From NCBI GenBank assembly GCA_030648295.1, contig JAUSID010000263.1, positions 17,068-81,067 of the forward strand: a stretch of DNA of 64,000 bases, given 5' to 3'. The notes beneath the pieces were generated by a model. That model did not search any database, was not told where the DNA came from, and was given only the letters and a program-made list of their open reading frames with translations. The translations under genes were made by a program, and so were the position numbers. Position 1 is the stretch's first letter. Every line of letters starts with the position of its first letter. This stretch comes from Opitutaceae bacterium. GTDB taxonomy: Bacteria > Verrucomicrobiota > Verrucomicrobiia > Opitutales > Opitutaceae. Positions 1-8,901 of the stretch are shown here, in pieces.

Positions 1-223
1 GCTGCTGGAGCCGGCTCAACAGTTCCCCGGGGTTCTGGTCGATGAATTCAGTGGGAGTCACGGCCCGGCAACGTGTCGCGACCGCGCCCGAAAGACACGG
101 AAATTCTGGCGAGCAAAGGGACCAAAAGTCCCTTGGTTCTTATCAGCAGAGTCAATCGGTGCGTGCCTTTCGCCAATCGAGGCGAAGTGCATTGCTGGTC
201 ACAGGCGTAATGTCGACCCTGCC

Positions 224-907
224 ATGAAAAGCGCCGCATCCGTGCCGGAAGCGGAACAGTCGACCCGACCAGTCGAGCTTGCCCGCCATGACGAGGCGGC
301 ATTGCTCGAATTGCTCGAAACTCTCGTCCAGCGCCACGGCTACGTGCCGCGCGAATTCTCCGACGAGGTTTCCCGCCTGGTGGCGGTGAAGCTCGAACGA
401 CTGCGCCGGATCCAAGCCAAACTCGACTCCACCATTCGCCGCGACGTCCAGCAGCATGTTGCCCGCTGGCGCAACGAGGAGGGCAACCTGATCATGATCC
501 TCCATGCGATCCAGAACCAGCATGGTTACGTGCCGCGCGAGGTCGCGATGGAACTGTCGCGCGAACTCGGCGTGAAGCTGGCGCGGATCTACGAGGTCAT
601 CACCTTCTATCACTACTTCAAGCTGCAGCCGCCCGGGGCGCACAACGTGACCGTCTGCAACGGCACGGCGTGCTACCTCAAGGGTTCGACCGACCTGCTG
701 AATGCATTGCGCACCGAGCTGGGTGTCGCGGAGGGTCAGACAACCGCCGACCGTCAGATCCATCTGGATACGGTCCGTTGCATCGGCTGCTGCGGCATGG
801 CGCCCGCCGTCGTGATCGACGGGAAGACGCTCGGTCACGTGAAGGTTGCCGACGTCAGCGGGCATCTGGTCGCGCTGAAGCAGAGCAATCAGGAGGCCCG
901 GCCATGA
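224..907 (+). CDS. hydC: HydC/NuoE-like [2Fe-2S] subunit of [FeFe] hydrogenase
   Basis: A 227-residue NuoE-family subunit, the thioredoxin-like [2Fe-2S] protein that passes electrons between the flavin subunit and the hydrogenase. Four cluster ligands are visible as C145-x4-C150 and C186-x3-C190, with an extra C189. The helical segment that normally precedes the thioredoxin domain appears twice: residues about 28-63 and 88-123 share HGYVPRE followed by a similar helix. It overlaps hydB by ATGA, so translation is probably coupled, and the order hydC-hydB-hydA matches bifurcating hydrogenase operons. It is somewhat longer than a typical HydC because of the duplicated segment. The ATG at 224 was chosen because the downstream sequence is family-like; no strong ribosome site is obvious. 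Confidence 0.9.
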   Translation: MKSAASVPEAEQSTRPVELARHDEAALLELLETLVQRHGYVPREFSDEVSRLVAVKLERLRRIQAKLDSTIRRDVQQHVARWRNEEGNLIMILHAIQNQHGYVPREVAMELSRELGVKLARIYEVITFYHYFKLQPPGAHNVTVCNGTACYLKGSTDLLNALRTELGVAEGQTTADRQIHLDTVRCIGCCGMAPAVVIDGKTLGHVKVADVSGHLVALKQSNQEARP

Positions 908-2922
908 ACGCGCTGACGCCGGCCGACCTCGAGGCCATCGCCCGCACGCCGGTGGTCGATCCCCCCGAATGGGTGCGCGTGCAACTCGACACCGGCGGAA
1001 TCGCCGCCGGCGCGGAACTGGTTTACGGGGCGCTCGCCGCCGCCCGCACCGAGCGCCAGCTCTCGTTCGCCCTGCTGCGCGCGGGCTCGGTCGGGTACTC
1101 GTTTGCGGATCCGGTGATCGAGGTACAGGACGCCGGGATGCCTCGCGTGCTGTACGGCCGGATGAACGCGGCGGTTGCCAGCCATCTGATTGACGAACAC
1201 CTGCTCGCGCACCGGCTCCTCGACGATCACATCATCGCAACCCGCCAGCGCGGCACGAGCCTCGACACCGCCGTCACGCATGTTCTCGTCCGCGACACGA
1301 GCGGGGAAGGCAGCCGCACCGAATCTCTCCAGTCCGCCTTCAACGCGGAATTGAAGCGCCAGGACCTCGGGGACCGCGTGCAGGTTGTGCGCGCGCTGGA
1401 CGTCGGGATTTACGAGCAGGGCGCCGTGGTGCAGCTGCTCCCCGGCGCGGTGACCTACGCCAACATACAGGAGGCGGATATCGCGCTCATCGTGCGCGAG
1501 TCGATCGCCGGCGGTCGCGTGCTGGAGAATCTGCGGTGGCAGACGCCGGACCGGCAAAAGCGGATCGTCCTGCGCCATTGCGGCGAGGTCGATCCCGACA
1601 GCCTGGACGATTACCTGCGACGGGCCGCGGGTTATCAGGCCCTGCGCCGCGCGCTCTTCGAATTCACCCCGGAGCAGGTCATTGCCGAAATGAAAACCGC
1701 GGCGCTCCGCGGCCGTGGTGGCGCGGGGTTTCCCACCGCGCTGAAATGGCAGCTGACGCGCGCGCAGCCAGCGCCGCAGCGTTACGTCATCTGCAACGGC
1801 GACGAGGGCGATCCGGGCGCCTTCATGGATCGCAGCGTCCTCGAGAGCGACCCGCACGTCGTGCTCGAGGGCATGCTGATCGCGGCGTACGCGATGGGCG
1901 CGAGCCGCGGATATTTTTATATCCGGGCCGAATACCCGAAGGCCGTCGAACGGATCGAACGCGCCATCGGTCAGGCGCGGGAGCGCGGGCTGCTCGGGGA
2001 CAACATCCTTGGTCGCGGCTTTGCCTTCGACGCCAAGGTCCGTCTCGGTGCCGGCGCGTTCGTGTGCGGCGAGGAGACGGCTCTGATCGCCTCCATCGAG
2101 GGGCGGAGGGGGAGCCCGACCCCGCGGCCGCCCTATCCGTCCGTTCGCGGGCTGTGGGGCATGCCGACGGCAATCAACAACGTGGAGACGCTCGCATCCG
2201 TGCCACCGATACTGCGCCACGGCGGCGCGTGGTTCGCCGGCCACGGCACCCCCACGTCACGCGGCACGAAGGTCTTTGCCGTCACCGGCAAGGTGCGCAA
2301 CGCCCAGCTGGTCGAGGTGCCGATGGGCACGACCTTGCGCCAAATCATCACCGACGTGTGCGGCGGCGTGGCCGACGGTCGGGAGCTCAAGGCCGTCCAG
2401 ACCGGCGGCCCCTCCGGCGGCGTCATCCCCGTCCAGCATCTGGATACGCCGGTGAGCTACGAGACGCTGCAGGAGCTCGGCTCGATCATGGGCTCGGGCG
2501 GCATGCTGGTGATGGACAAGACCGATTCGATGGTCGACGTGGCCAAATTCTACCTGCGTTTCTGCGTCGACGAGTCGTGCGGCAAATGCGCCCCGTGTCG
2601 AATCGGTGGATACCAGCTGCTCCAGATCCTGGAACGCATCTCCCGCGGCCGCGGTTCCGCTTCCGACGTGGCGCAGATTCGCCGGATTTGCCTGGCGATG
2701 CAGCGCGCCTCGCTGTGCGGCTTGGGGCAGACGGCGCCGAACCCGGTGCTGTCGACGCTGCGCTACTTCAACGACGAGTATAAGGCCTTCATCGAAGGCG
2801 GCCCCGCCTACGTGCGCAAAATCAGCCGCACCGCCGCGCCGGCCGCCAAGTCAGCGGACGAAGCGCGCCGCGTGCCCGCCGCAGGCGAAACCGCGTCGGG
2901 CCTGCTGGCCGCCAAGTCCTGA
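904..2922 (+). CDS. hydB: HydB/NuoF-like NADH-binding flavin subunit of [FeFe] hydrogenase
   Basis: A 672-residue NuoF-type subunit, starting at the ATG that overlaps the hydC stop. Residues about 220-640 form the FMN/NADH domain with RGRGGAGFPTALKW (269-282), CNGDEGDPGAFMDR (297-310) and the C-terminal [4Fe-4S] site ESCGKCAPCR (C559, C562, C565) plus C605. Two successive ferredoxin-like thioredoxin-fold domains precede it (about 23-105 and 125-210). Both keep recognisable framework residues, but the first cysteine in the protein is C226, so neither can bind [2Fe-2S] in the usual way. The C-terminal two-[4Fe-4S] ferredoxin domain common in HydB is absent; the protein ends in an Ala/Lys-rich tail. 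The enzyme should oxidise or reduce NAD(P)H with FMN in the cytoplasm. Confidence 0.92.
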   Translation: MNALTPADLEAIARTPVVDPPEWVRVQLDTGGIAAGAELVYGALAAARTERQLSFALLRAGSVGYSFADPVIEVQDAGMPRVLYGRMNAAVASHLIDEHLLAHRLLDDHIIATRQRGTSLDTAVTHVLVRDTSGEGSRTESLQSAFNAELKRQDLGDRVQVVRALDVGIYEQGAVVQLLPGAVTYANIQEADIALIVRESIAGGRVLENLRWQTPDRQKRIVLRHCGEVDPDSLDDYLRRAAGYQALRRALFEFTPEQVIAEMKTAALRGRGGAGFPTALKWQLTRAQPAPQRYVICNGDEGDPGAFMDRSVLESDPHVVLEGMLIAAYAMGASRGYFYIRAEYPKAVERIERAIGQARERGLLGDNILGRGFAFDAKVRLGAGAFVCGEETALIASIEGRRGSPTPRPPYPSVRGLWGMPTAINNVETLASVPPILRHGGAWFAGHGTPTSRGTKVFAVTGKVRNAQLVEVPMGTTLRQIITDVCGGVADGRELKAVQTGGPSGGVIPVQHLDTPVSYETLQELGSIMGSGGMLVMDKTDSMVDVAKFYLRFCVDESCGKCAPCRIGGYQLLQILERISRGRGSASDVAQIRRICLAMQRASLCGLGQTAPNPVLSTLRYFNDEYKAFIEGGPAYVRKISRTAAPAAKSADEARRVPAAGETASGLLAAKS

Positions 2923-2950
2923 ACCACTGCCAACGCAACCCTACCGCGAC

Positions 2951-4696
2951 ATGACCAGAGCCCGAATCAACCAGCTCGAAGTCGAGGTGCCCGAAGGCAC
3001 GAGCATCCTCGATGCCGCCCGCAAGGTGCAGGTGAACATTCCCACCTTGTGCAAACACAAGGATCTGCTGCCGACCGCCGCGTGCGGGCTCTGCATCGTG
3101 CGCAACCAGGGCAGCAACAAGCTCATTCGGGCGTGTTGCACACCGCTGGAAAACAACATGCAGATCACGACCCACGATCGTGAGATCGTGGAGGTGCGGC
3201 GCTCCACGCTGGAGCTGATTCTCTCCAACCACCCCCAGGCCTGCCTCACCTGCGGCCGCAACGGCGAATGCGAACTCCAGGCGCGCGCGGCGGACTTCAA
3301 CATTCCGCTCGAGGCGATCAAGCGCTACGTGAAGGACGTGCCGGCGGATCGTTCCACCGGCTCGATCATCCTCGAGTTCCAGAAGTGCATCAAATGCGGC
3401 CGGTGCATCCAGGTTTGCCAGGAGGTGCAGAACGTCTGGGCGCTTTCCTTCCTCGATCGCGGGATCAACACCCGGATGGCGCCGGCCGGCGACATCACGC
3501 TCGCCGAATCGCCCTGCGTGAAATGCGGCCAGTGCTCCGCCCACTGCCCAACCGGTGCGATCGTCGAGAACGACGAAACGCCGCTCGTGTGGGAGGCGTT
3601 GCACGATCCGGAAAAGATCTGCGTCGTGCAAATCGCGCCGTCCGTCCGCGTCACGGTGGGCGAGGCGTTCGGGCTGCCGCCGGGCGCCAATCTGACGCGA
3701 AAGCTCTACGCGGCACTGCGACGGCTCGGGTTCCGCGCCGTGTTCGACACCAACTTTTCCGCCGACCTCACGATCGTCGAGGAGGCGAGCGAGTTCATCC
3801 AGCGCTTCGTCCACCGCCGCGGCGCGCTGCCGCTGATCACCTCGTGCTGCCCGTCGTGGACGGACTTCATGGAGAAGCGGCACTACGACTTCATCGACAA
3901 CTTCTCCACCGCGAAGTCGCCGCAACAGATGCTGGGCGTGCTGGCCAAGACCTACTACGCGCAAAAGCTCGGGCTCGATCCCGCGAAGATGTTCGTGGTT
4001 TCGATCATGCCCTGCACGGCGAAGAAGTACGAGCTGTCGCGCACGGAGGAGATGTATGCCTCCAGTTTCAAGGACGTGGACGTGGCGCTGACCACGCGCG
4101 AGCTCGCGCGAATGCTGAAACAATCCGGCATCGATTTCCTGAACCTCGCCGACGGCAAGGCCGATTCGATGCTGGGCGACTACTCGGGCGCCGGCACCAT
4201 TTTCGGCGTCACCGGCGGCGTGATGGAGGCCGCGTTGCGCACGGCCTGTTTCTACGCCACCGGCAAGAAGCTGGAGTCGCTCGAACTGGACTCCGTCCGC
4301 GGGCTCGAGGGCGTGAAGGAGGGCACCGTCATGGTCGATGGCACGGCTGTGCGCGTCGCCGTGGCGCATGGGCTCGCCAATGTCGAACAGGTGCTCGATC
4401 GCGTGCGGGCGGCGCGAAAGAACGGCCAGGAGCCGCCGTACCATTTTATCGAGGTCATGGCCTGCCCCGGCGGCTGCATCGGCGGCGGCGGCCAGCCTTA
4501 CGGCGTGGACAATGAACGGCGGAAGCTTCGGATCGCCGGGCTGTATCAGGATGATCGTGACGCGACCGTCCGCTATTCCCATGAAAATCCAGAGGTGGTT
4601 CGTGTGTATGAGGATTTCCTGGGCAAGCCGCTCGGCCCGCGGGCGCACGAGCTGCTGCACACCCAGTACACCGCCCGGCCATTGTACAAACGGTAG
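2951..4696 (+). CDS. hydA: [FeFe] hydrogenase catalytic subunit HydA
   Basis: A 581-residue catalytic subunit that reversibly reduces protons to H2. Modules in order: plant-type [2Fe-2S] domain (C34, C45, C48 and C62 or C63), His-Cys [4Fe-4S] site (H94, C98, C101, C107), two CxxCxxC [4Fe-4S] motifs (from C146 and from C189), then the H-cluster domain. All three H-cluster signatures are intact: TSCCPSW (297-303), MPCTAKKYE (353-361) and EVMACPGGCIGGGGQP (501-516). The ATG at 2951 begins the ferredoxin domain directly. It lies 28 bp after hydB. There is no C-terminal [2Fe-2S] extension of the kind seen in some bifurcating HydA proteins. The maturases HydE, HydF and HydG are not in this window. 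Likely role: H2 release or uptake linked to NADH and ferredoxin in an anaerobic fermenter. Confidence 0.95.
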   Translation: MTRARINQLEVEVPEGTSILDAARKVQVNIPTLCKHKDLLPTAACGLCIVRNQGSNKLIRACCTPLENNMQITTHDREIVEVRRSTLELILSNHPQACLTCGRNGECELQARAADFNIPLEAIKRYVKDVPADRSTGSIILEFQKCIKCGRCIQVCQEVQNVWALSFLDRGINTRMAPAGDITLAESPCVKCGQCSAHCPTGAIVENDETPLVWEALHDPEKICVVQIAPSVRVTVGEAFGLPPGANLTRKLYAALRRLGFRAVFDTNFSADLTIVEEASEFIQRFVHRRGALPLITSCCPSWTDFMEKRHYDFIDNFSTAKSPQQMLGVLAKTYYAQKLGLDPAKMFVVSIMPCTAKKYELSRTEEMYASSFKDVDVALTTRELARMLKQSGIDFLNLADGKADSMLGDYSGAGTIFGVTGGVMEAALRTACFYATGKKLESLELDSVRGLEGVKEGTVMVDGTAVRVAVAHGLANVEQVLDRVRAARKNGQEPPYHFIEVMACPGGCIGGGGQPYGVDNERRKLRIAGLYQDDRDATVRYSHENPEVVRVYEDFLGKPLGPRAHELLHTQYTARPLYKR

Positions 4697-4811
4697 GCCG
4701 GCCGGCGACCCTGCGCCGCGGGGTCTGGTTTGCTTCGATCCGGAAGCTCGGGTCGAAGCTCTGCGCCGCGGCCGGCATCTGCCGCGGCCCTCGATCCGGC
4801 GGCGACAGTCG

Positions 4812-6842
4812 GTGGGGAAAATCGCAGTCTTGTTCCCCGCGCTGCTCGGCGCACTCACGCACGCCGCGGGAATCGATGAGCCGACCGCCCTGCCGCCTTG
4901 GGTCGTGGCGGAATCGCGGCTTCCGCCCGATGCCGCGCCGGTACGGGCGAGCTCCGTGCTCACGAGCCAGGCGTGGTCCGGACGTTCGATTGGAACGCTC
5001 GCCGACGCCTTCCGGCAAATCCCCGGCGCGATCATGCAGGAGAGCTTTGGCGGCATCGAGCCGCCGCGACTCTCGATCCGCGGCTCCGGCGTCCAAAGCG
5101 CGCCGACAAGTCGCGGTCTCGCGCTGCTGCTCGACGAATTGCCGCTGGGGCTCGCCGATGGATCATTCAATACCACGTTGCTCGAGCCGATGCTCGGCGG
5201 AAGCGTCCAGGTGCAGCGCGGACTCGACGGCTGGCGGACGGCACCCGCGACCATGGGTGGCGCGCTGGACGTACGCACCGATGTAACGGGACGCGAACGG
5301 GAGGTCGTAAACCTCGAGGCCGGATCGTTTGGCGCGTTTCGTGCGCGCGCGAGTGCCGCCCGCGACCACGGCCGAACGGCGGCGGCCGCTGCGGTGGCGT
5401 TTTCACGGCAAGCGGGCTACCGCGCGCAAAGCGATCAGGCACGCACCGCAGCGCACATGTCGCTTCGCCGCGCGCTCCGCCCGGAAGTGACGGTGTCGGC
5501 GGGCGTTTATCACGCCCATGCGCGTTATGCCGTCCCGGGACCGCTGACACTCGTGGCCGCCTCGATCGCACCACGCAGTGTTTCGAGCGACGTGCAGCGA
5601 GACCAACCGCGACGCGTCGCCGAAATCACGCGGCTCACCGCAAGGGCGGAGCAGCGGTCCGCCACCCGCGAGTTGCTCGCGGCCGCGAGCGTCGCGCGAA
5701 CAGCGGATGATTTTCTTCAGCTTCAGCCCAATGGCGTCAGCCGATCGCGGAGTGACGACGCGAGTCTTCATCTGGCCTTTGCCGAGCGCTTCGTGGCCAT
5801 CGGCATTCCGCACCAACTGCGAGTGGCTGCAACCGCCACGCGAGGGTGGCGTGAACTTCAGCGGTTCACCAACGAGACTGGCCGGCTTGGGACGCAGTTC
5901 GCACGCGACGGGCTGTGCCCCACCACCGTCGCGGTGCAGATTGAAGAGGTGGCGGCGATCACCCGCACGGTCGTCGCGACGCTCGGCGTCGCGCGCGTAT
6001 CGGCCCGCCGCGATGTCGTCGATCGGATCGCGCCGGGCCCGGCTCGCCGGCTTTCGTCGAGCGAGACGCTGCCGCAGGCGAGTCTCCGCTGGAGCGTGGC
6101 ACGGGAGACGGCGCTATTTGCCACCGTGTCCGGTTCCGCCGAGCCGCCAACGTTCGACGATCTGATCGTGGTCACCAGCGTGCATCCTGTCCTTCAACGG
6201 CGGATGCAATCACTGGCTACGCAGCACGCGATCACCACGGAGATCGGCGCCCGCGGCCGCGCGGGAGACCTCTCGTGGGATTTCGCGGCCTATCGCGCCC
6301 GTTGGCAGAACGAGATTCTGCGGCTGAGCGACTCCGCCGGTGTGCCGCGCGGAGTCGTCAACGCGTCGCCGACCACGCACGCCGGCATCGAGTCGGCCGC
6401 CCGCTGGGTGATCGTCGAGCGCGGCATGCGCGTGTCGCTCGCCGCGACTGCGACGTGGACCAACATTCGGTTCGAAGCCGATGCGGTCCATGGGCGCGGC
6501 CGGCTGGCCGGCTTGCCACCACACGTGGGCGCCGCCGAGGTACTCATTGAGTCACCGCGCGGGGTGTTCGCCGCCGCGGGCGCCGATTGGACCGCGGGTC
6601 ACACCCGCGTCGATCATGCGGGTCGGCTCGGTTACGGCGGACGAACGCTGGCACATGGGCGCGGCGGCTGGCGTTTCGCACGCGGCTTCGCCTGCTTTCT
6701 GGACGTGCGAAATGTGTTCGATCGCGCGAGCATCGCGAGCACCGCCGGCGTGCTCGACCTGGCGCGCAGCCCGGCAGCAACCAGTATCTTCCTCCCCGCG
6801 CCCGGCCGCAGTTTCACCTTCGGCATCGAATGGAAACGCTAA
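4812..6842 (+). CDS. TonB-dependent outer-membrane receptor
   Basis: A putative 676-residue receptor. The GTG at 4812 was chosen because it gives a signal peptide (hydrophobic IAVLFPALLGALTHAAG) before the mature start; the reading frame is open further upstream into the end of hydA but without a signal sequence. A plug domain follows (about 55-160: SIGTLADAFRQIPG, then PRLSIRGSG), and the remainder is a variable barrel ending FTFGIEWKR with aromatic alternation. It lacks the N-terminal carboxypeptidase-like domain present in the two larger receptors at 23.0 and 33.1 kb, so it belongs to a different subgroup. The substrate cannot be told; metal chelate, cofactor or oligosaccharide are all possible. 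It starts 115 bp after hydA and may be transcribed separately. Confidence 0.8.
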   Translation: MGKIAVLFPALLGALTHAAGIDEPTALPPWVVAESRLPPDAAPVRASSVLTSQAWSGRSIGTLADAFRQIPGAIMQESFGGIEPPRLSIRGSGVQSAPTSRGLALLLDELPLGLADGSFNTTLLEPMLGGSVQVQRGLDGWRTAPATMGGALDVRTDVTGREREVVNLEAGSFGAFRARASAARDHGRTAAAAAVAFSRQAGYRAQSDQARTAAHMSLRRALRPEVTVSAGVYHAHARYAVPGPLTLVAASIAPRSVSSDVQRDQPRRVAEITRLTARAEQRSATRELLAAASVARTADDFLQLQPNGVSRSRSDDASLHLAFAERFVAIGIPHQLRVAATATRGWRELQRFTNETGRLGTQFARDGLCPTTVAVQIEEVAAITRTVVATLGVARVSARRDVVDRIAPGPARRLSSSETLPQASLRWSVARETALFATVSGSAEPPTFDDLIVVTSVHPVLQRRMQSLATQHAITTEIGARGRAGDLSWDFAAYRARWQNEILRLSDSAGVPRGVVNASPTTHAGIESAARWVIVERGMRVSLAATATWTNIRFEADAVHGRGRLAGLPPHVGAAEVLIESPRGVFAAAGADWTAGHTRVDHAGRLGYGGRTLAHGRGGWRFARGFACFLDVRNVFDRASIASTAGVLDLARSPAATSIFLPAPGRSFTFGIEWKR

Positions 6843-6869
6843 TCCCAACCGCGTCCGCGCCCTGCGCCA

Positions 6870-6890
6870 TTTTAACGTATTACGTTAAAA
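6870..6890. terminator. Perfect 21-bp palindrome downstream of TonB receptor
   Basis: The arms TTTTAACGTA and TACGTTAAAA are separated by a single T, 28 bp after the receptor stop. It is AT-rich in GC-rich surroundings. It lacks a classical GC stem with a T tract, so it could be a protein-binding site or a repeat rather than a terminator. An imperfect copy lies at 58331-58349, also downstream of a gene. Confidence 0.5.
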
Positions 6891-6978
6891 CCTCCAGGTG
6901 CGCGGCGCGGCAACATGTCGCGTACCCAGTGCGGCGCAGCCGCAATCAAAGTGATCGTTTTCGCCGATTGATGCGCCG

Positions 6979-7009
6979 CGGAGAACGGAGAAGGGAGCAA
7001 GGAGCAGGG
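6979..7009. repeat. Heptamer array (GGGAGCA/CGGAGAA type)
   Basis: Four 7-bp units (CGGAGAA twice, GGGAGCA, AGGAGCA) plus a partial unit. The same kind of units recur at 41265-41295 and, on the other strand, at the end of the array at 58510. The rest of 6891-7137 holds no gene that can be supported. Confidence 0.7.
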
Positions 7010-7137
7010 CCAAACCATCGGATGGCTGAACCAGCAGCGATTTGCAGGCAGGCCGACACCATTTCAAAGGATATGTGTATTCCACGTAACGCTGGGATGA
7101 AGGGTCGGTATCCGGCAAACGCAGCGAGGTGCGCGCC

Positions 7138-8094
7138 ATGATCGCGCCGCTGGCGACGCTCGCCTTCTTTGCGGTTACGCCTGTGTTCGCAACGCGGGCG
7201 GCGCGGCTGCTCGGCAGCCTGCGGGCGAACTTCGGGCGGTTGTTGGTCGCACTGGTCGCACTTGGCGCGTGGGCCCACCTTTTCGGCCAAGGGCTGGAGG
7301 GCGCGGCGCTGCCGTGGTTCGTCGCCGGCGGCGTGATTGGCTTCGGTGTCGGCGGGATCGCGATGTTTCAATCGCTGCCGCGGATCGGGTCGACGCTCTC
7401 CACGTTGATCGTGCAATGCCTGTCGGCCGTCACCGCCGTGGTGGTGGAATGGATGTGGCTGGGCACGACGCTGACGCCGCTCCAACTCACGTGCGCCGCG
7501 ACGACGCTGGCGGGCGTGGTGCTGGGGCTCGCACCGCGGAGCCTGGCGCGGCCGAACCCGGCCGAATGGCGCGCGGGCGTGGCGTGGGCGATCCTCTCGG
7601 CGCTTGGACAGGGAGTTGGCGCCGTGATCAGCCGGAAGGCGTTCCTCGTCACGGCGCTCGCGCGCGATCCAATCGATCCCGGAACGGCGACGTATCAACG
7701 CGTGCTCGGTGGCATTTTTATTGCCGGACTCGTGCTCGTGTTCTGTCGGAAAGATGCCACGCGAGCCGCACCACGCGATTTGTTTCGAAACGAAACGAAA
7801 ACCGGTCTCCCGCCAGATATTGCGGGCGGGACGCCCGCGCTCCCAGGGGCGTGGACACGGGCGTGGTGGTGGGTCGCGGCCAACGCGGCGACCGGGCCAA
7901 TCCTCGGCGTCACGTGTTACCAATGGGCGCTGCGCAGCACGCCGGCGGGAATCGTGCAACCCATCGTTGCCGCCGCACCGCTGCTGACGATCCCATTGGC
8001 GGCGTGGCTCGAGGGCACGCGGCCGCGCGGCACGTATTATATCGGCGCAGTGCTGGCGGTGGCGGGTGTGAGTGGACTCATGGTGTCACGATAG
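7138..8094 (+). CDS. EamA/DMT-superfamily transporter with repeat-encoded loop
   Basis: A 318-residue inner-membrane protein with about ten hydrophobic segments in two halves, as in the drug/metabolite transporter superfamily. The first EamA half covers about residues 5-135 and the second about 150-315. The ATG at 7138 is preferred over a GTG at 7129 because a GAGG purine run lies about 8 bp upstream. The loop around residues 205-240 is long and hydrophilic; part of it (IAGGTPALPG, encoded by 7819-7848) is a copy of a dispersed palindromic repeat also found at 39578-39679. The insertion stays in frame and the downstream transmembrane segments are intact, so the protein may still work. Substrate unknown. 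Confidence 0.8.
   Translation: MIAPLATLAFFAVTPVFATRAARLLGSLRANFGRLLVALVALGAWAHLFGQGLEGAALPWFVAGGVIGFGVGGIAMFQSLPRIGSTLSTLIVQCLSAVTAVVVEWMWLGTTLTPLQLTCAATTLAGVVLGLAPRSLARPNPAEWRAGVAWAILSALGQGVGAVISRKAFLVTALARDPIDPGTATYQRVLGGIFIAGLVLVFCRKDATRAAPRDLFRNETKTGLPPDIAGGTPALPGAWTRAWWWVAANAATGPILGVTCYQWALRSTPAGIVQPIVAAAPLLTIPLAAWLEGTRPRGTYYIGAVLAVAGVSGLMVSR
7819..7848. repeat. Dispersed palindromic repeat inside a gene
   Basis: The core GCGGGCG-GGA-CGCCCGC (7822-7838) forms a 7-bp stem, followed by GCTCCCAGGG. The same sequence occurs twice in inverted orientation at 39578-39679 outside genes. Here it is read in frame inside the EamA gene. Confidence 0.75.
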
Positions 8095-8235
8095 CAGCCC
8101 GCATCGGTCCGTCATTCAATCAACGGAGCAGCGGAATTGCCGCGCGTATTTTGTCTGCGCTCGCGGACAATACGTGCGCAGCAATGGCCCTTTACCCGAC
8201 CGGACCGGTGCGCACGATCGCGCGAACAGCTCGCG

Positions 8236-8889
8236 ATGAAATCCGGCCCTTCCCTCCGCGGCGCAGAACAGGCGGTGTCACTCGCCGCATCGGTGTCTCG
8301 TCGCGACTTTCTGCGCGGCCTCGGAACCACCGCGATCTCGACCGCGACGCTCGGCGCCGAAAGCGTGGCCGCGGAACTGCGGCAGGCGAACAGCGAAAAG
8401 CCGCAGGGCCCGGGCGGCGCCGCGATCACCCTGTCGATCAACGGCGAGCGGCGCGCGCTGATGCTCGAGCCGCGCGTCACCCTGCTCGAGGCGCTGCGTA
8501 TCCACGCCGGCCTCACGGGTCCCAAGGAGGTGTGCGACCGCGCCACCTGCGGCGCATGCACGGTGCTGCTCGACGGCGTGCCGGTTTACGCCTGCATGAT
8601 CCTCGCGATCGAGGCGCAGGGCCGCGAAATCACCACGATCGAGGGCATCTCGAAACGCGGGCTCACCCCGGTCCAGCAGGCGGTGGTCGAGCACGACGGG
8701 CTGCAATGCGGCTACTGCACCCCGGGGTTCGTCATGAGCCTGACCGCGTTGCTCAAACGCAACCCGCAGCCGACCGAGGCCGACGTGCGCAAAGCCTGCT
8801 CCGGCCACCTGTGCCGCTGCGGCTCGTACCCGCGGATATTCTCCGCGGCACTCGCGGCCAGCCGCGCGGCGGTCGCCGCGAAAATTTAA
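8236..8889 (+). CDS. Molybdenum hydroxylase [2Fe-2S] subunit, Tat-exported
   Basis: A 217-residue small subunit of a xanthine dehydrogenase/aldehyde oxidoreductase-type enzyme. A twin-arginine signal (S21-R-R-D-F-L26) and a hydrophobic stretch precede the ferredoxin domain, suggesting that the enzyme works in the periplasm, as for PaoA/YagT of E. coli. Both [2Fe-2S] clusters are complete: C100, C105, C108, C120 for the plant-type cluster and C158, C161, C193, C195 for the helical one. The ATG at 8236 puts the Tat motif near the N terminus. It is the first gene of a three-gene operon; the Mo subunit follows after 12 bp. Confidence 0.9.
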   Translation: MKSGPSLRGAEQAVSLAASVSRRDFLRGLGTTAISTATLGAESVAAELRQANSEKPQGPGGAAITLSINGERRALMLEPRVTLLEALRIHAGLTGPKEVCDRATCGACTVLLDGVPVYACMILAIEAQGREITTIEGISKRGLTPVQQAVVEHDGLQCGYCTPGFVMSLTALLKRNPQPTEADVRKACSGHLCRCGSYPRIFSAALAASRAAVAAKI

Positions 8890-8901
8890 TCCCATTCCGC
8901 C

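Noticed and set aside
1..223. Possible gene end or promoter before hydC
   Set aside because: No supported reading frame and no clear promoter motif could be identified.
2822..5278. Very long open frames opposite hydA, the oxidoreductases, malic enzyme and the HzsA fusion gene
   Set aside because: They are shadows in GC-rich DNA: Arg/Ala/Pro-rich translations with no family features, fully overlapping genes with clear motifs.
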